64,000 nt of DNA from Verrucomicrobiota bacterium. Lineage in GTDB: Bacteria > Verrucomicrobiota > Verrucomicrobiia > Opitutales > Opitutaceae. Where the stretch lies: assembly GCA_016222805.1 (NCBI GenBank), contig JACRQG010000008.1:310001-374000 (forward strand), read 5' to 3'. Both the position numbers and the translations under genes were made by a program. Shown here one piece after another: positions 51,602-61,700 of this stretch (position 1 is its first letter; each line of letters begins with the position of its first letter). Below the pieces are notes generated by a model. That model was not told where the DNA came from and searched no databases. It saw only the letters and a program-made list of their open reading frames with translations.

Positions 51602-54493
51602 CTATTTGGCCCCCGGCAGGATGGTCACGCGGCTGACCTTCTCGCGGCCCAGGTACTGCCGGGCAAGGGCGCCCAGTTCCTCCGCCGTGATGGCCTCCAT
51701 GTCCGCGGTGCGGGTCCGCGCCCAGTCGAGCACCTCGGGTTTCTCCTGGGCGCGGGCGAGGACGCTGCCGAGCCAGTAGCCGTTGGTGCGGAGTGATTCC
51801 TTCACCGCCGTGCGCGCGGGCAGGCGCGCCCGTTCTAGTTCCTCGGCGGTCACCCCGTTCTTCGCGAGGTCATCGGCGATGCCCACCACCGCTTCGCGCA
51901 CCTTTTCGGCCATGGCGGGATCCACGTCGATGCTGGTCGTGAGGTAGCCGTAGCCGGTGTACGTGTCGCTCGCGAAGCTCGACGCCCGCGGGCTGTAGGT
52001 GCCGCCCATCTCCTCGCGGATCTTCACCCGCAGGCGATCGCTGAACACGCTGGCCAGCATCGTCAGGCGGCGCGCGCGCCGCACGTCCTGGGCATCGGCC
52101 GTCGGCCAGTACAGGGCCACCAGTCCCTTCGGGATCTCGGAGGAAATCACGAAATCGCGCGTGAACGGCTGCGCGGGGAAGGCCACGCGCCGCAGTTCCG
52201 TCCACGCCGGGCGTGGCTCCCGCGACGGCAGCGCCGCGAGGGTCCGGGCCACGGCATCGATCGCGGCATCCGGATCCAAATCGCCGGTCATTGCGATTTC
52301 GATCGCGCCGCGCGCGAACTGCGGCGCCAGCCAGGCCCGCACTTCGTCGAGGTTGCGCGCCAGCAGCGTCTCTTTCGCCGGCACCCCGAAGCGGGGATCG
52401 CCGCCTGCGATCAGGTTGGCGATCTCCATCGAGAGGGGGCCGTTGGGCGTGTGCGCAAATCCGGTGTACATCTGCTCGATGCCCGTGCGTGTGAGACGCA
52501 ACGCCTCGGGCCGATAGCCCGGATCGGTCAGGTAGGCGGCCACCAGCTGCAGGGTGAGCAGCAGATCCTCGCGAGTCGTGCCGCCGCCTCCCCCGCCGCC
52601 CCGCCCCCCGCGGCCACCGCGTCCGCCCCCGCCGCCACCCGCGGAAAAGACGAAGGCATCGGTGTCGATGCCGAACGACACGCCGGCGTTGCGACCCGCC
52701 AGCAGGCGCCGCAGGTCGTCGGTGCTGTGCTTGCCCAAACCCCCGGCGCTGAACGTAGACCCGGCCAGCATCGCCAGGCCGCGCTGGCCCGGCGGGGCCG
52801 TCATCGACCCTCCGCCGACCCGCACCCCCAACTGGATGCGGCCGGCCTCGAAGTCGGTCTTCTTGAGGTTGAGCCGCACGCCATTGGCGAAAGTGACGAG
52901 GGTGACATCGAGGTCCGGCACGTGCACGCGTTTCGCCACCTGGCCCGTTGGTCCGAAGTCCGTGTAGGCCCAGCGCGCCTCGGCTTCGGCCGCGGGCGGC
53001 GTCACCGGCACCTTCTGCGCCGCCGCGTAGGCCGCCACGACCGCCCGCGCCGCCGCCTCCGAGCCGGCGCCGTCCGGCGGCCGGGCGTTGCCACTCACCA
53101 TCACATAACGGCCGTTGCCCGTGAACGCCTCGCGGAGGGCCGCCACGCAGTCGGCCGTGGTGATCTTCTCCAGCGCCGGACGGTACAGCGCCAGTTCGTC
53201 GGCGGGGGTCGTGAAGACCCGCTCGTCCAGGACCCCCTGCGCCAGTTCCCCGGCCAGGGAACTCGAACGACGGGTGGCCGCACCCCGCACCGCGCGCTCC
53301 AGCGCGTTGAGCTGATTCGCCCTGGCCTCGCGCAACTCCGAGTCGAGGAATCCATGCTCGAGCGCCCGCCGCAGTTCCTGCTCTCCCACCGCGAGGGCCG
53401 CCGCCCATTGGTCGGGTTTGCAGGTCAGGTCGATCGAGCCCTCGCGGTAAAGCCGGTAGCCGTTCGAAATCGAGGCGCGCCCCGAGCTGAACGAAGCCTG
53501 TTCCTGCTTCGCCAGGACGGAAAACCGGCGCGAGAGCATCGTGGTGGCCAGGAAGCGCGGCAGCCGCTTGATCCGCGTGGAGGTGGTGTCCGGCTCCTGC
53601 TGATACGGAGTGATCGTCGAAATCGACACGCTGGTCGCCGTGCCCTCCGCCTCGTGGTGAAACCAGCCGCGCACGCCTTCGAAGCGCGTCACCCGGCCCA
53701 GCGCCGGATCCGCGGGCGCCGGTCCGCGCGCCGCCAGGGTGCCGAAGGTCTCGCGAATCAGCCGCTCCGCCAGCGCCGGATCCACGTCGCCGACGACGAT
53801 GGCCGCCATCTTCTCCGGCCGGTACCAGCGATCCCAGAAGGACACGAAGCGCTCGCGCGGCGCGTGCTGAATCACCTCCGCCGTGCCGATGGGCATGCGC
53901 CGGGGCAGCAGGGTCTCGCCGAGCATGAAGCCGAACTGCGCCTCGAAGGTGCGGAAACTCACGCTGTCGCGCGCCCGTTTCTCGCTCAGGATGATGCCCC
54001 GCTCCTTGTCGATCTCCTCGGGGGTGAGGAGCAGGCCGCTGGCGTAGTCGCTGAAGACCTTTATCCCTTCCGCGAGCGTCTTCTCGGAGGTTTCCGGCAG
54101 TTCGAGGAGGTAGAGGGTCCGATCGAAGCCGGTGGAGGCGTTGGTGTCGCCGCCGAAGCTCATGCCCATCCGCTGGAAGAACTCCACCAGCGTGCCCGGC
54201 GCGAAGTGCTTGCTGCCATTGAAGGCCATGTGCTCGAGGAAATGCGCCACGCCGCGCTGGTCTTCCTCCTCGTGCAGGCTGCCGGCCAGGACCAGAAGGC
54301 GGAGCGACGCGCGCCCCTTGGGTTCGGCGTTGGGATAGACGACGTAGCGGAGGCCGTTGTCGAGACGGCCGAACCGCGCCACCGGATCCGGTTTCAGATC
54401 GCTGCCCTCATGGGCAAAACGCGGGGCGGCGGCGAGCGGGAGGACCAGCGCCAGGAACAGCGCCAGGCCGGGAGGCGTGCGGAAGAGGCTCAT
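51602..54493 (-). CDS. Secreted M16 metallopeptidase
   Basis: A 963-residue insulinase/pitrilysin-type zinc peptidase with a signal peptide (~1-23, LALFLALVLPLAAAP). The inverted zinc motif is H84-F-L-E-H88 (GVAHFLEHMAF), with the third ligand in EEIDKERGIILSE. The second, inactive half (~520-963) has DLDPDAAIDAVARTLAALP and the typical end TAVKESLRTNGYWLGSVL. A Gly/Arg-rich run (~614-640) breaks the second half at a loop before TTREDLLLTLQLV. It degrades short peptides in the periplasm. The gene stands between a plus-strand trio and a divergent sulfatase. Confidence 0.93.
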   Translation of the reverse strand: MSLFRTPPGLALFLALVLPLAAAPRFAHEGSDLKPDPVARFGRLDNGLRYVVYPNAEPKGRASLRLLVLAGSLHEEEDQRGVAHFLEHMAFNGSKHFAPGTLVEFFQRMGMSFGGDTNASTGFDRTLYLLELPETSEKTLAEGIKVFSDYASGLLLTPEEIDKERGIILSEKRARDSVSFRTFEAQFGFMLGETLLPRRMPIGTAEVIQHAPRERFVSFWDRWYRPEKMAAIVVGDVDPALAERLIRETFGTLAARGPAPADPALGRVTRFEGVRGWFHHEAEGTATSVSISTITPYQQEPDTTSTRIKRLPRFLATTMLSRRFSVLAKQEQASFSSGRASISNGYRLYREGSIDLTCKPDQWAAALAVGEQELRRALEHGFLDSELREARANQLNALERAVRGAATRRSSSLAGELAQGVLDERVFTTPADELALYRPALEKITTADCVAALREAFTGNGRYVMVSGNARPPDGAGSEAAARAVVAAYAAAQKVPVTPPAAEAEARWAYTDFGPTGQVAKRVHVPDLDVTLVTFANGVRLNLKKTDFEAGRIQLGVRVGGGSMTAPPGQRGLAMLAGSTFSAGGLGKHSTDDLRRLLAGRNAGVSFGIDTDAFVFSAGGGGGGRGGRGGRGGGGGGGTTREDLLLTLQLVAAYLTDPGYRPEALRLTRTGIEQMYTGFAHTPNGPLSMEIANLIAGGDPRFGVPAKETLLARNLDEVRAWLAPQFARGAIEIAMTGDLDPDAAIDAVARTLAALPSREPRPAWTELRRVAFPAQPFTRDFVISSEIPKGLVALYWPTADAQDVRRARRLTMLASVFSDRLRVKIREEMGGTYSPRASSFASDTYTGYGYLTTSIDVDPAMAEKVREAVVGIADDLAKNGVTAEELERARLPARTAVKESLRTNGYWLGSVLARAQEKPEVLDWARTRTADMEAITAEELGALARQYLGREKVSRVTILPGAK

Positions 54494-54648
54494 GGGGAGG
54501 AGACACCCATCGCGCCGCGCCACGCCCAACTCGATGAAAAAATGCGCCCGGGGGCCGCCCGTTGCCCGCGCCCGGGCGGATTCGGTTTGGCCCCGCCGAG
54601 GAATCCGGCAGACTCCCGGCGGCTCCCGCGCGCCACACCACCCCGATC

Positions 54649-56154
54649 ATGACTTCCGCCCGAAGCCTCCTCCTGCTCCTTCCGATCAGCCTGGCCTTCC
54701 TGCACCCGCTTGGCGCCCGATCTCGCAACCTCGTCTTCATCCTCACCGACGACCACCGCTACGACGCCCTCGGGTTCCTCGGCCATCCCTTCGTCGAAAC
54801 GCCCCACCTCGACCGCCTGGCGCGCGAGGGCGTGCATTGCGCCAACGCCTTTGTCACCACGGCCCTGTGCTCGCCCAGCCGGGCATCCATCCTCACCGGC
54901 CAGTACATGCACCGCCACGGGGTGATCGACAACGCGACGACCGTTCGCCCCGACCAGGTCCTGTTTCCCCAACGGCTGCAGGAAGCCGGCTACCGGACGG
55001 GGTTTTTCGGCAAGTGGCACATGGGCAATAGCGCCGAGCCGCAGCGCGGGTTCCACCGCTGGGTGAGTTTTCGCGGCCAGGGCGAGTACCGCGCGGACGC
55101 CGGCACGAAAGGCGGACGCCATCAGCTCAACGTCGACGGACGGTGGGTGGCCCGCCAAGGCTACATCACCGACGAACTTACTGACCTTGCCGTGGACTGG
55201 ATGCGCAGGGTGCCCCTCGATCAGCCCTTCTTCCTCTACCTTTCGCACAAGGCCGTGCATGGGATCTGCGATCCCGCCGAGCGCCACCGCGGACGTTACG
55301 AGGGGCGGCCGTTGCCGCAGCCGGCGTCCCGCCGACGCCATGAGCACGCCCCGTTGTGGGTGCAGAACCAGCGCAACTCCTGGCACGGCATCGACTATCC
55401 CTACCACAAGGCCGACCCCCGGGCCTGGGAGTCGGAATACCGCCGCTACCTCGAGTGCCTCCTCTCGGTCGATGACAGCCTCGGGCGCGTGGTCGACGAA
55501 CTCCGGAACCGGGGACAACTCGACGACACCCTCATCGTCTACACCGGCGACAACGGCTTCGGTTTCGGGGAGCACGGCCTGATCGACAAGCGCGTCGCCT
55601 ACGAATGGTCGATGCGGGTGCCGCTGATCGTCCGCTGTCCAACTGCCTTCGCCGGCGGTCGTACGCTCACCCAAATGGTGGCCAACATCGACTTCGCGCC
55701 GACACTGCTCGAGGCGGCCGGATTGGCCGTGCCGGCCGGATACGATGGTCGCAGCTTCTGGCCGCTGTTGCGGGGCGAGAACCCGCCGTGGCGATCCGAA
55801 CTGCTCTACGAGTATTACTGGGAGCGCGGATTTCCCCAGACCCCCACGCTCCACGCCCTCCGCGATGAACGCTACAAATACATCCGCTCCCAGGGGGTGT
55901 GGGATCTCGACGAACTCTACGATCTGAAGGAGGATCCGGAGGAGACCCGCAATCTGATCTTCGATCCCGCCCAGGCGGCGAGGATCGCCGCGATGGACCA
56001 GCGCCTCGGCACCCTTCTGCAGGCCGGCGGCGGCCTGGTGCTTCCCCTGCAGCGCGCCCGAACTCGCGCCCAAAACCTGCGCAACCCCGCGGGCGCGCCC
56101 CCCGCCTCGTTCCCGCCGGAGTGGTTGCGGCCTCCGGGCCAACCGCCCCGCTGA
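54649..56154 (+). CDS. Secreted type I sulfatase
   Basis: 501 residues with a signal peptide (~1-23, SLLLLLPISLAF). NLVFILTDDHRYDALG has the metal Asp pair, and C74-S-P-S-R is the formylglycine motif. GKWHMGN, KAVHG and DNGFGFGEHGLIDKR carry later active-site residues. The RNLIFDPAQ end and GVWDLDELYDL stretch are typical of iduronate/heparan-type sulfatases. It is divergent from the M16 gene and convergent with thymidine phosphorylase. Substrate unknown. A longer reading adds 29 residues upstream of the signal peptide and is not favoured. The 155-base gap upstream shows only an 8-base GC stem. Confidence 0.93.
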   Translation: MTSARSLLLLLPISLAFLHPLGARSRNLVFILTDDHRYDALGFLGHPFVETPHLDRLAREGVHCANAFVTTALCSPSRASILTGQYMHRHGVIDNATTVRPDQVLFPQRLQEAGYRTGFFGKWHMGNSAEPQRGFHRWVSFRGQGEYRADAGTKGGRHQLNVDGRWVARQGYITDELTDLAVDWMRRVPLDQPFFLYLSHKAVHGICDPAERHRGRYEGRPLPQPASRRRHEHAPLWVQNQRNSWHGIDYPYHKADPRAWESEYRRYLECLLSVDDSLGRVVDELRNRGQLDDTLIVYTGDNGFGFGEHGLIDKRVAYEWSMRVPLIVRCPTAFAGGRTLTQMVANIDFAPTLLEAAGLAVPAGYDGRSFWPLLRGENPPWRSELLYEYYWERGFPQTPTLHALRDERYKYIRSQGVWDLDELYDLKEDPEETRNLIFDPAQAARIAAMDQRLGTLLQAGGGLVLPLQRARTRAQNLRNPAGAPPASFPPEWLRPPGQPPR

Positions 56155-56171
56155 ACCAGCGGCGGATGCCG

Positions 56172-57473
56172 CTACAACACGGCCTCGATCAACGGCACTG
56201 GAATCCCCGGCGAGTCCCCAACCACGATGGCAGCCGCCAGCCGCTGCGTGGCCTCCGCGAGCGCCCCCCGATCATTGGCATGAATCACGGCGAGCGGCGC
56301 CCCGGCGGCCACCGGCTCGCCCACTTTGAGAAGATGACTGACGCCCACCGCCGGATCGATGGCATCCTCGGCGCGAGCCCGCCCGGCCCCGAGCCGCAAC
56401 GCCGCCAGGGCCACCCCCATGGCATCCACTTCCCGGACAAAGCCGGACCGCGGGGACGGAAGCGGCTCCTGAAACTTCGCCTGCGGCAGCCGGGACGGGT
56501 CGTCCACCACGCGGGCGTCGCCGCCCTGGGCTGCGATGATCTCGCGTAGTTTTTCCCGCGCCGCCCCGCTGGCGATCGCCTGATGGAGCTTCTCCCGGGC
56601 CGCCTTCTCATCCGCCGCCACCCCGCCCAGGATCAGCATGTGCGCCGCCAGGGTGCCGGTGACCTCCATCAAGTCGGCTGGCCCGCGACCGTGCAGGCAC
56701 GCGATCGACTCCGCCACCTCGAGGGCGTTGCCCACGGTGCGGCCGAGCGGCTCGTCCATGGCGGTGAGCACGGCCCGGACCTGTTTGCCGCCGGCCCGCC
56801 CGACCACGACCAGCGCTTCGGCGAGCCGGCGCGCCTCGGCTTTGGTCTTCATGAACGCCCCGCGCCCGAACTTCACGTCGAGCACCAGCGCATCGATCCC
56901 CTCCGCGAGCTTCTTGGACAGGATGGACCCGCAGATGAGCGGGATGCACTCCACCGTAGCGGTCACGTCGCGGAGTGCGTAGAGTTTCTTGTCTGCCGGC
57001 GCGAGATCGCGGGTCTGCCCGATCAGCGCGCAGCCCACCCGCGCCACCTGCTCCCGGTAAGCCTCGAGCGCCAGATCGGTGCGAAAGCCCGGGATCGCCT
57101 CGAGCTTGTCCAGCGTGCCACCCGAATGCCCGAGACCCCGGCCGCTGATCATCGGCACGGGCACGCCGCAGGCCACCACCATCGGGGCGAGGGGAATGGA
57201 GACCTTGTCGCCCACCCCGCCGGTGGAGTGTTTGTCGACCTTTCGGCCCGGTACGTGGGAAAGATCGGCCACCACCCCCGATCGCATCATCGCCTCCGTG
57301 TAATGTGCCGTCTCCTCGGCGCTCATGCCACGCAGGAAGATCGCCATCAGCAGCGCGCTGAGCTGGTAATCCGCCCACGAACCGTCGGTCGCCCCGCGCA
57401 CAAACGCCTGGATCTCCTCGCGGGTCAGCGCGTGCCCGTCGCGTTTGCGGGCGATGATGTGTTGGGGGAACAT
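56172..57473 (-). CDS. deoA: Thymidine/pyrimidine-nucleoside phosphorylase
   Basis: 433 residues, the usual length of the family. It splits thymidine (or uridine) with phosphate in nucleoside salvage. QHIIARKRDGHALTREEIQAFV starts the helical domain; KVDKHSTGGVGDK (78-90) is the phosphate-binding signature, and MISGRGLGHSGGTLDKLEAIPGF is the family motif. The ATG at 57473 gives the standard N-terminus. It is followed upstream by the PCMT gene on the same strand after 115 bases. Specificity for thymidine over uridine cannot be told. Confidence 0.93.
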   Translation of the reverse strand: MFPQHIIARKRDGHALTREEIQAFVRGATDGSWADYQLSALLMAIFLRGMSAEETAHYTEAMMRSGVVADLSHVPGRKVDKHSTGGVGDKVSIPLAPMVVACGVPVPMISGRGLGHSGGTLDKLEAIPGFRTDLALEAYREQVARVGCALIGQTRDLAPADKKLYALRDVTATVECIPLICGSILSKKLAEGIDALVLDVKFGRGAFMKTKAEARRLAEALVVVGRAGGKQVRAVLTAMDEPLGRTVGNALEVAESIACLHGRGPADLMEVTGTLAAHMLILGGVAADEKAAREKLHQAIASGAAREKLREIIAAQGGDARVVDDPSRLPQAKFQEPLPSPRSGFVREVDAMGVALAALRLGAGRARAEDAIDPAVGVSHLLKVGEPVAAGAPLAVIHANDRGALAEATQRLAAAIVVGDSPGIPVPLIEAVL

Positions 57474-57588
57474 GGCCGCGAGCGCAGCAGCCGGCGCCGC
57501 CCGAGGCAACCCGAGTTTGCCGGCGGCCGGACGGCCTCGGTTCCCGGAGGTCGGGCCAACACTGCGCCGGCCTCGCCCCCGGACCGCC

Positions 57589-58377
57589 CTACGGCTTGGG
57601 CGCGCCGCCCGTCATCGGCACGAACCGCACCGGCAGCACCGCCTGCTGCTCCATCGTGCCATCGGCCCGCTTGACCAGCAGCAGGAGTTCCTGGGCGCCC
57701 TGCACCGGCCCGACCGGGATGCACATCCGCCCTCCGGGTTTCAGCTGCTGGGTCAGGGCTGGCGGTACCCGCTCCGGGGCACAGGTCACGATGATGGCGT
57801 CAAAGGGAGCCCGTTCGGGCCAGCCGCGGTAACCGTCGCCGACACGCACCTGCACGTTTCGATACCCCAGGCGGGCGAGCAGTTGCTCCGCCGTCTCCCC
57901 GAGCGGACGCACGATTTCAATCGTGCAGACCTCCCGCACGATCTCCGCCAGGATCGCCGCCTGATAGCCGGAGCCGGTGCCGACTTCGAGCACCCGCGCT
58001 TCGCGGTCGAGTTTCAGGATCTCGGTCATGTAGGCGACCAGCGAGGGCTGCGAGATGGTCTGGCCGTGGCCGATCGGGAGCGGGTGGTCGGCATACGCGT
58101 CACCCCACAACTCCCGCGGCACGAACAGATGCCGCGGCACCCGTCGCATCGCCGCCAGGACCAGGGGATCCCGGACTCCCGCGGGTTCGACAAAGCGCTC
58201 GACGAGCCGCGCCCGCTCGCGCCGGTGCTCCGCCGAGTCGACGGGCGGCGGCGACACCTGACCGGACGGGGTCATCGCCTCGCCACCGCCGTTGGCGCAC
58301 GCCGCCAGGGCCAGCACCGGCGTCGGCCAGAGACCGGAAACCCGGCGGCAAAGGTGGCTCAGGTTCAGGAAAATCAT
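57589..58377 (-). CDS. pcm: Lipoprotein-type protein-L-isoaspartate methyltransferase
   Basis: 262 residues. The C-terminal ~210 are a normal PCMT that methylates isoaspartate for protein repair: GHGQTISQPSLVAYMTEIL, motif I VLEVGTGSGYQAAILA, and APFDAIIVTCAPERVPPAL. The start at 58377 gives a leader LALAAC (Cys27), so this copy may be exported as a lipoprotein rather than acting in the cytoplasm. The upstream GTG/ATG alternative at 58401 adds eight residues. The SAM supply outside the cytoplasm would be a problem, so the leader may instead be a non-functional extension. The 350-base divergent gap upstream (58378-58727) shows no gene or clear site. Confidence 0.85.
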   Translation of the reverse strand: MIFLNLSHLCRRVSGLWPTPVLALAACANGGGEAMTPSGQVSPPPVDSAEHRRERARLVERFVEPAGVRDPLVLAAMRRVPRHLFVPRELWGDAYADHPLPIGHGQTISQPSLVAYMTEILKLDREARVLEVGTGSGYQAAILAEIVREVCTIEIVRPLGETAEQLLARLGYRNVQVRVGDGYRGWPERAPFDAIIVTCAPERVPPALTQQLKPGGRMCIPVGPVQGAQELLLLVKRADGTMEQQAVLPVRFVPMTGGAPKP

Positions 58378-58727
58378 GCGCGTGTTCCGGTCCGCACCCA
58401 CGCAGGAGGGACCACCGGGTTCCTAGAAGGAACAAGGGCGACCGTCAACGCCGGTGGCGGCCGCGCCAGGCCGTTGGTGGGGATCAAGCTGAAAAACCAC
58501 CCCACTTCAGGGGTCCTCCACCCCCCTTGATGATGGGAAAATCCCGACCCTGTCTCCGGCGCCACTCCGTCCACTTTGGGCGATGTCATGAAGTTCTCGC
58601 GGTTTTCATCGTCCCCCTTCGGGAGGCCGGCCTCCGCGCCGGTCAAGACCGCCGGACCTGCACCCCATACCCGGTCCAGAAACCGCGCGACCCACGGCGC
58701 CGCCAGCCAACCCCGCCCAAGGGCCCT

Positions 58728-61700
58728 ATGAAAAGAAACCTCGCGCTCGTCGTCCTCCCTCCCCTGCTCCCGATGCTCGGCCTCGGTGCCCTGCTCGTCT
58801 CCGCCGTGACGCTCGCCGGCCAGCCGGCTGACTCCGTCACCTCCGTCACTCCGGAGGAGCGGACCCGCGGCTACCGTTCCGGCGTCCTGTTGGCTCGGCC
58901 CCGGGCCACCGCCTCGGACCGCCAGGTGGCCGATGGAGAAGCCGGACTGGGCCTGCGGGTTCGCCGCCTGCTTGGCCCCACCCGCGACACCCGGCTGCTC
59001 GAACTCAAGGCCGGCACCGACCTCGAGGACACCCTGGGACGACTCCGGGCCTCCGGCCGGTACGAGTTTGTCGAACCCGACTACGTGGTGCGTGCGCACG
59101 CGACGCCCAACGACCCGCGCTTCCTCGCCGGTGAGCAATGGGCCCTGCGCAACCTGGGCCAGGATAACGGCGTGGCGGGCGCCGACATCAAGGCCGAGGA
59201 GGCCTGGGAGATTCAGCCCGGCGCCGCGGAGGTGACCGTTGCAGTCATCGATTCCGGAATGCGCCGCAGCCACGAGGACCTCGCCCCCAACCTCTGGGTC
59301 AATCCGGGCGAAACCGGAGCCCTGGGTTCAAACGGACGCGATGATGACCGCAACGGTTACATCGACGACCTCAATGGCATCAACGCCACCGTCGCGACCA
59401 ACCACCCCGCCAGTGGCAACAACTCCGACGCCGAAGGCCACGGCACCGCGGTGTCGAGCGTGATTGGCGCGGCAGGCAACAACAACCGCGGGATGGCCGG
59501 CGTGGCCTGGTCCGTGAAGCTGATGGGCCTGCGCTTCCTCGACGACGACGGCTTCGGTTTTGTCTCCGACGAGATCGAGTGCATCGACTATGCCATCGCG
59601 AAGGGCGCCACCATCATCAACGCCAGCTTTGGCAACACCTCGTTCTCGCAATCGCTCTTCGCCGCGCTCCAACGCGCGCGCAACGCGGGCATCATCGTCG
59701 TCTGCTCGGCCGGCAATGACAGCGAGAACAACGACCAAGCGCCCCACTACCCCTCCAGCTACCTGCTCGACAACATCGTCGCGGTCGCGAACTCGACGCG
59801 CCAGGACACCCTGTCCGACTTCAGCAACTACGGCACGGGCCTGGTGGATCTGGCCGCTCCCGGCACCTCCATTCTCGTGGCCGATGCGGTCGGGGATCGG
59901 AGTTACCGCATCGTGAGCGGCACCTCCTTTTCCGCGCCGATGGTCACCGGCGCCCTGGCGCTGGTGAAGCAGAAGTTTCCGAAAGAGCACTATCGCGAAA
60001 CGATCAACCGGGTGCTGCGCGGCGTCGACACCCGCCCGGCCTTCACCGGCCGGACCGCCACCGGAGGGCGTCTGAACGTCGCCGCGGCGCTGCGCACCAC
60101 CACGACGCGGCCCTTCAACGACGACTTTGCCCGCCGGGCGACCTTCGCCGGCGAGACCGGCACGGCCCGCGGTTCGGCGCGCTTTGCCACGCGTGAGACC
60201 GGAGAGTCAGCCCACGCCGGCAACACATCGGGAGGCACCCTCTGGTGGACGTGGACCGCCCCGCGCTCGGGGTCGGTCACCCTCGACACGTCCGCCGGGA
60301 CGATCGACACCGTCGTCGCCGTCTACACGGGCAGCCAGGTGGCGGCGCTCACGGCGGTCGCCAGCAATGACGACGAATCCGGCAGCCTGACCACCAGCCG
60401 GGTCACCTTTCGCGCCACCGCTGGCACCTCCTATCAAATCGCCGTCGCTGCCAAATCGGAGGGTGACGGACTGATCGCCCTGCGCTTCTCCCTCCTCGCC
60501 AGCAACGATGACTTTGCCTCCGCCCAGACGGTAACGGGCCGCAGCTGGTCCGTCCGCGCCGACAACCGCGCCGCCACACGGGAAACCGGGGAGCCCCGGA
60601 TCCGCAACAACACGGGCGGACAATCGGTCTGGTATCGCTGGGTCGCCCCTGCGAGCCGCCGCTACCATCTCGCCTCGTTCAGCTCCGACTTCAATACGAT
60701 GATCGGCGTCTTCACGGGCTCTTCGCTCACCAGCCTGAGTGAGGTCAACGCCGCCACCACCGCCGGCGACAGCAACTTCACCATGTCGTCAGCCGGCCTG
60801 ACCTTCACGGCCACCGCGGGCACCACCTATCATATCGTCCTCGACAGTGAGGTCTCCTCGACCGGGACCAGCACCACCGGCAACTTCAACCTGTCGCTGG
60901 CCGATTCGGAGTGGGAGTTCTTCGGCATGGGTCCTCCGTCCACCGTGGCCGTGGCATCCGACGGCACCCTCCACTTCGTCGACATTATTGGGTATCTCTA
61001 CGCCCTCAATCCGGACGGCAGTCGCAAGTGGCGCTACACGCTGACCGGATACGGGACCTTCTCGGCGCCCGCGGTCGCGCCCGATGGCACCGTCTACGTG
61101 GGGGACAGCGCCGGCTATCTGCACGCCGTCGACGCCAACGGCACCCGCCGCTGGCGCACGTCGGTCTCCGGGATCGTCGACGCCTCCCCGGCGATTGCGG
61201 AGAACGGCACGGTCTATGTGCGGGCCGAGGACGGACGCGTGTACGCCCTCAACCCCAACTCCGGAGCGACCCTCTGGACCTACCGCGTGGGAACGACGAG
61301 CAACAGCACCTACTCCTCCCCGGTCATCGCCCCCGACGGCACCGTCTATTGCGCGGGGTCCGACTCGAAGCTCTACGCCATCTCCTCCACCGGGTCGCTG
61401 AAGTGGACGTTTGCCACCGATTTCATCTATGCGTCCCCCGCTCTGGATGCCGACGGCACCATCTACTTCGGAGTGGCGGCGCCGACGCGACGCTTCTATG
61501 CGCTCCGCCCCGACGGCACGCTCAAGTGGGAACTCGTGGTCGGAGACACGGTGAGTTCGTCCGCCGCCATCGGTCTCGACGGCACCCTCTACTTCGGCTG
61601 CGCCGATCGGAAGCTCTACGCCGTCAGTCCGGGAGGCGAAGTGCGCTGGACCTACGAGACCGGCGACGCCATCCGCAACTGCTCCCCGCTCGTCGCCTCG

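Noticed and set aside
54545-54578. 8-base GC stem between the M16 and sulfatase starts
   Set aside because: Arms are short, the loop is 18 bases, and in such GC-rich DNA this is close to chance.
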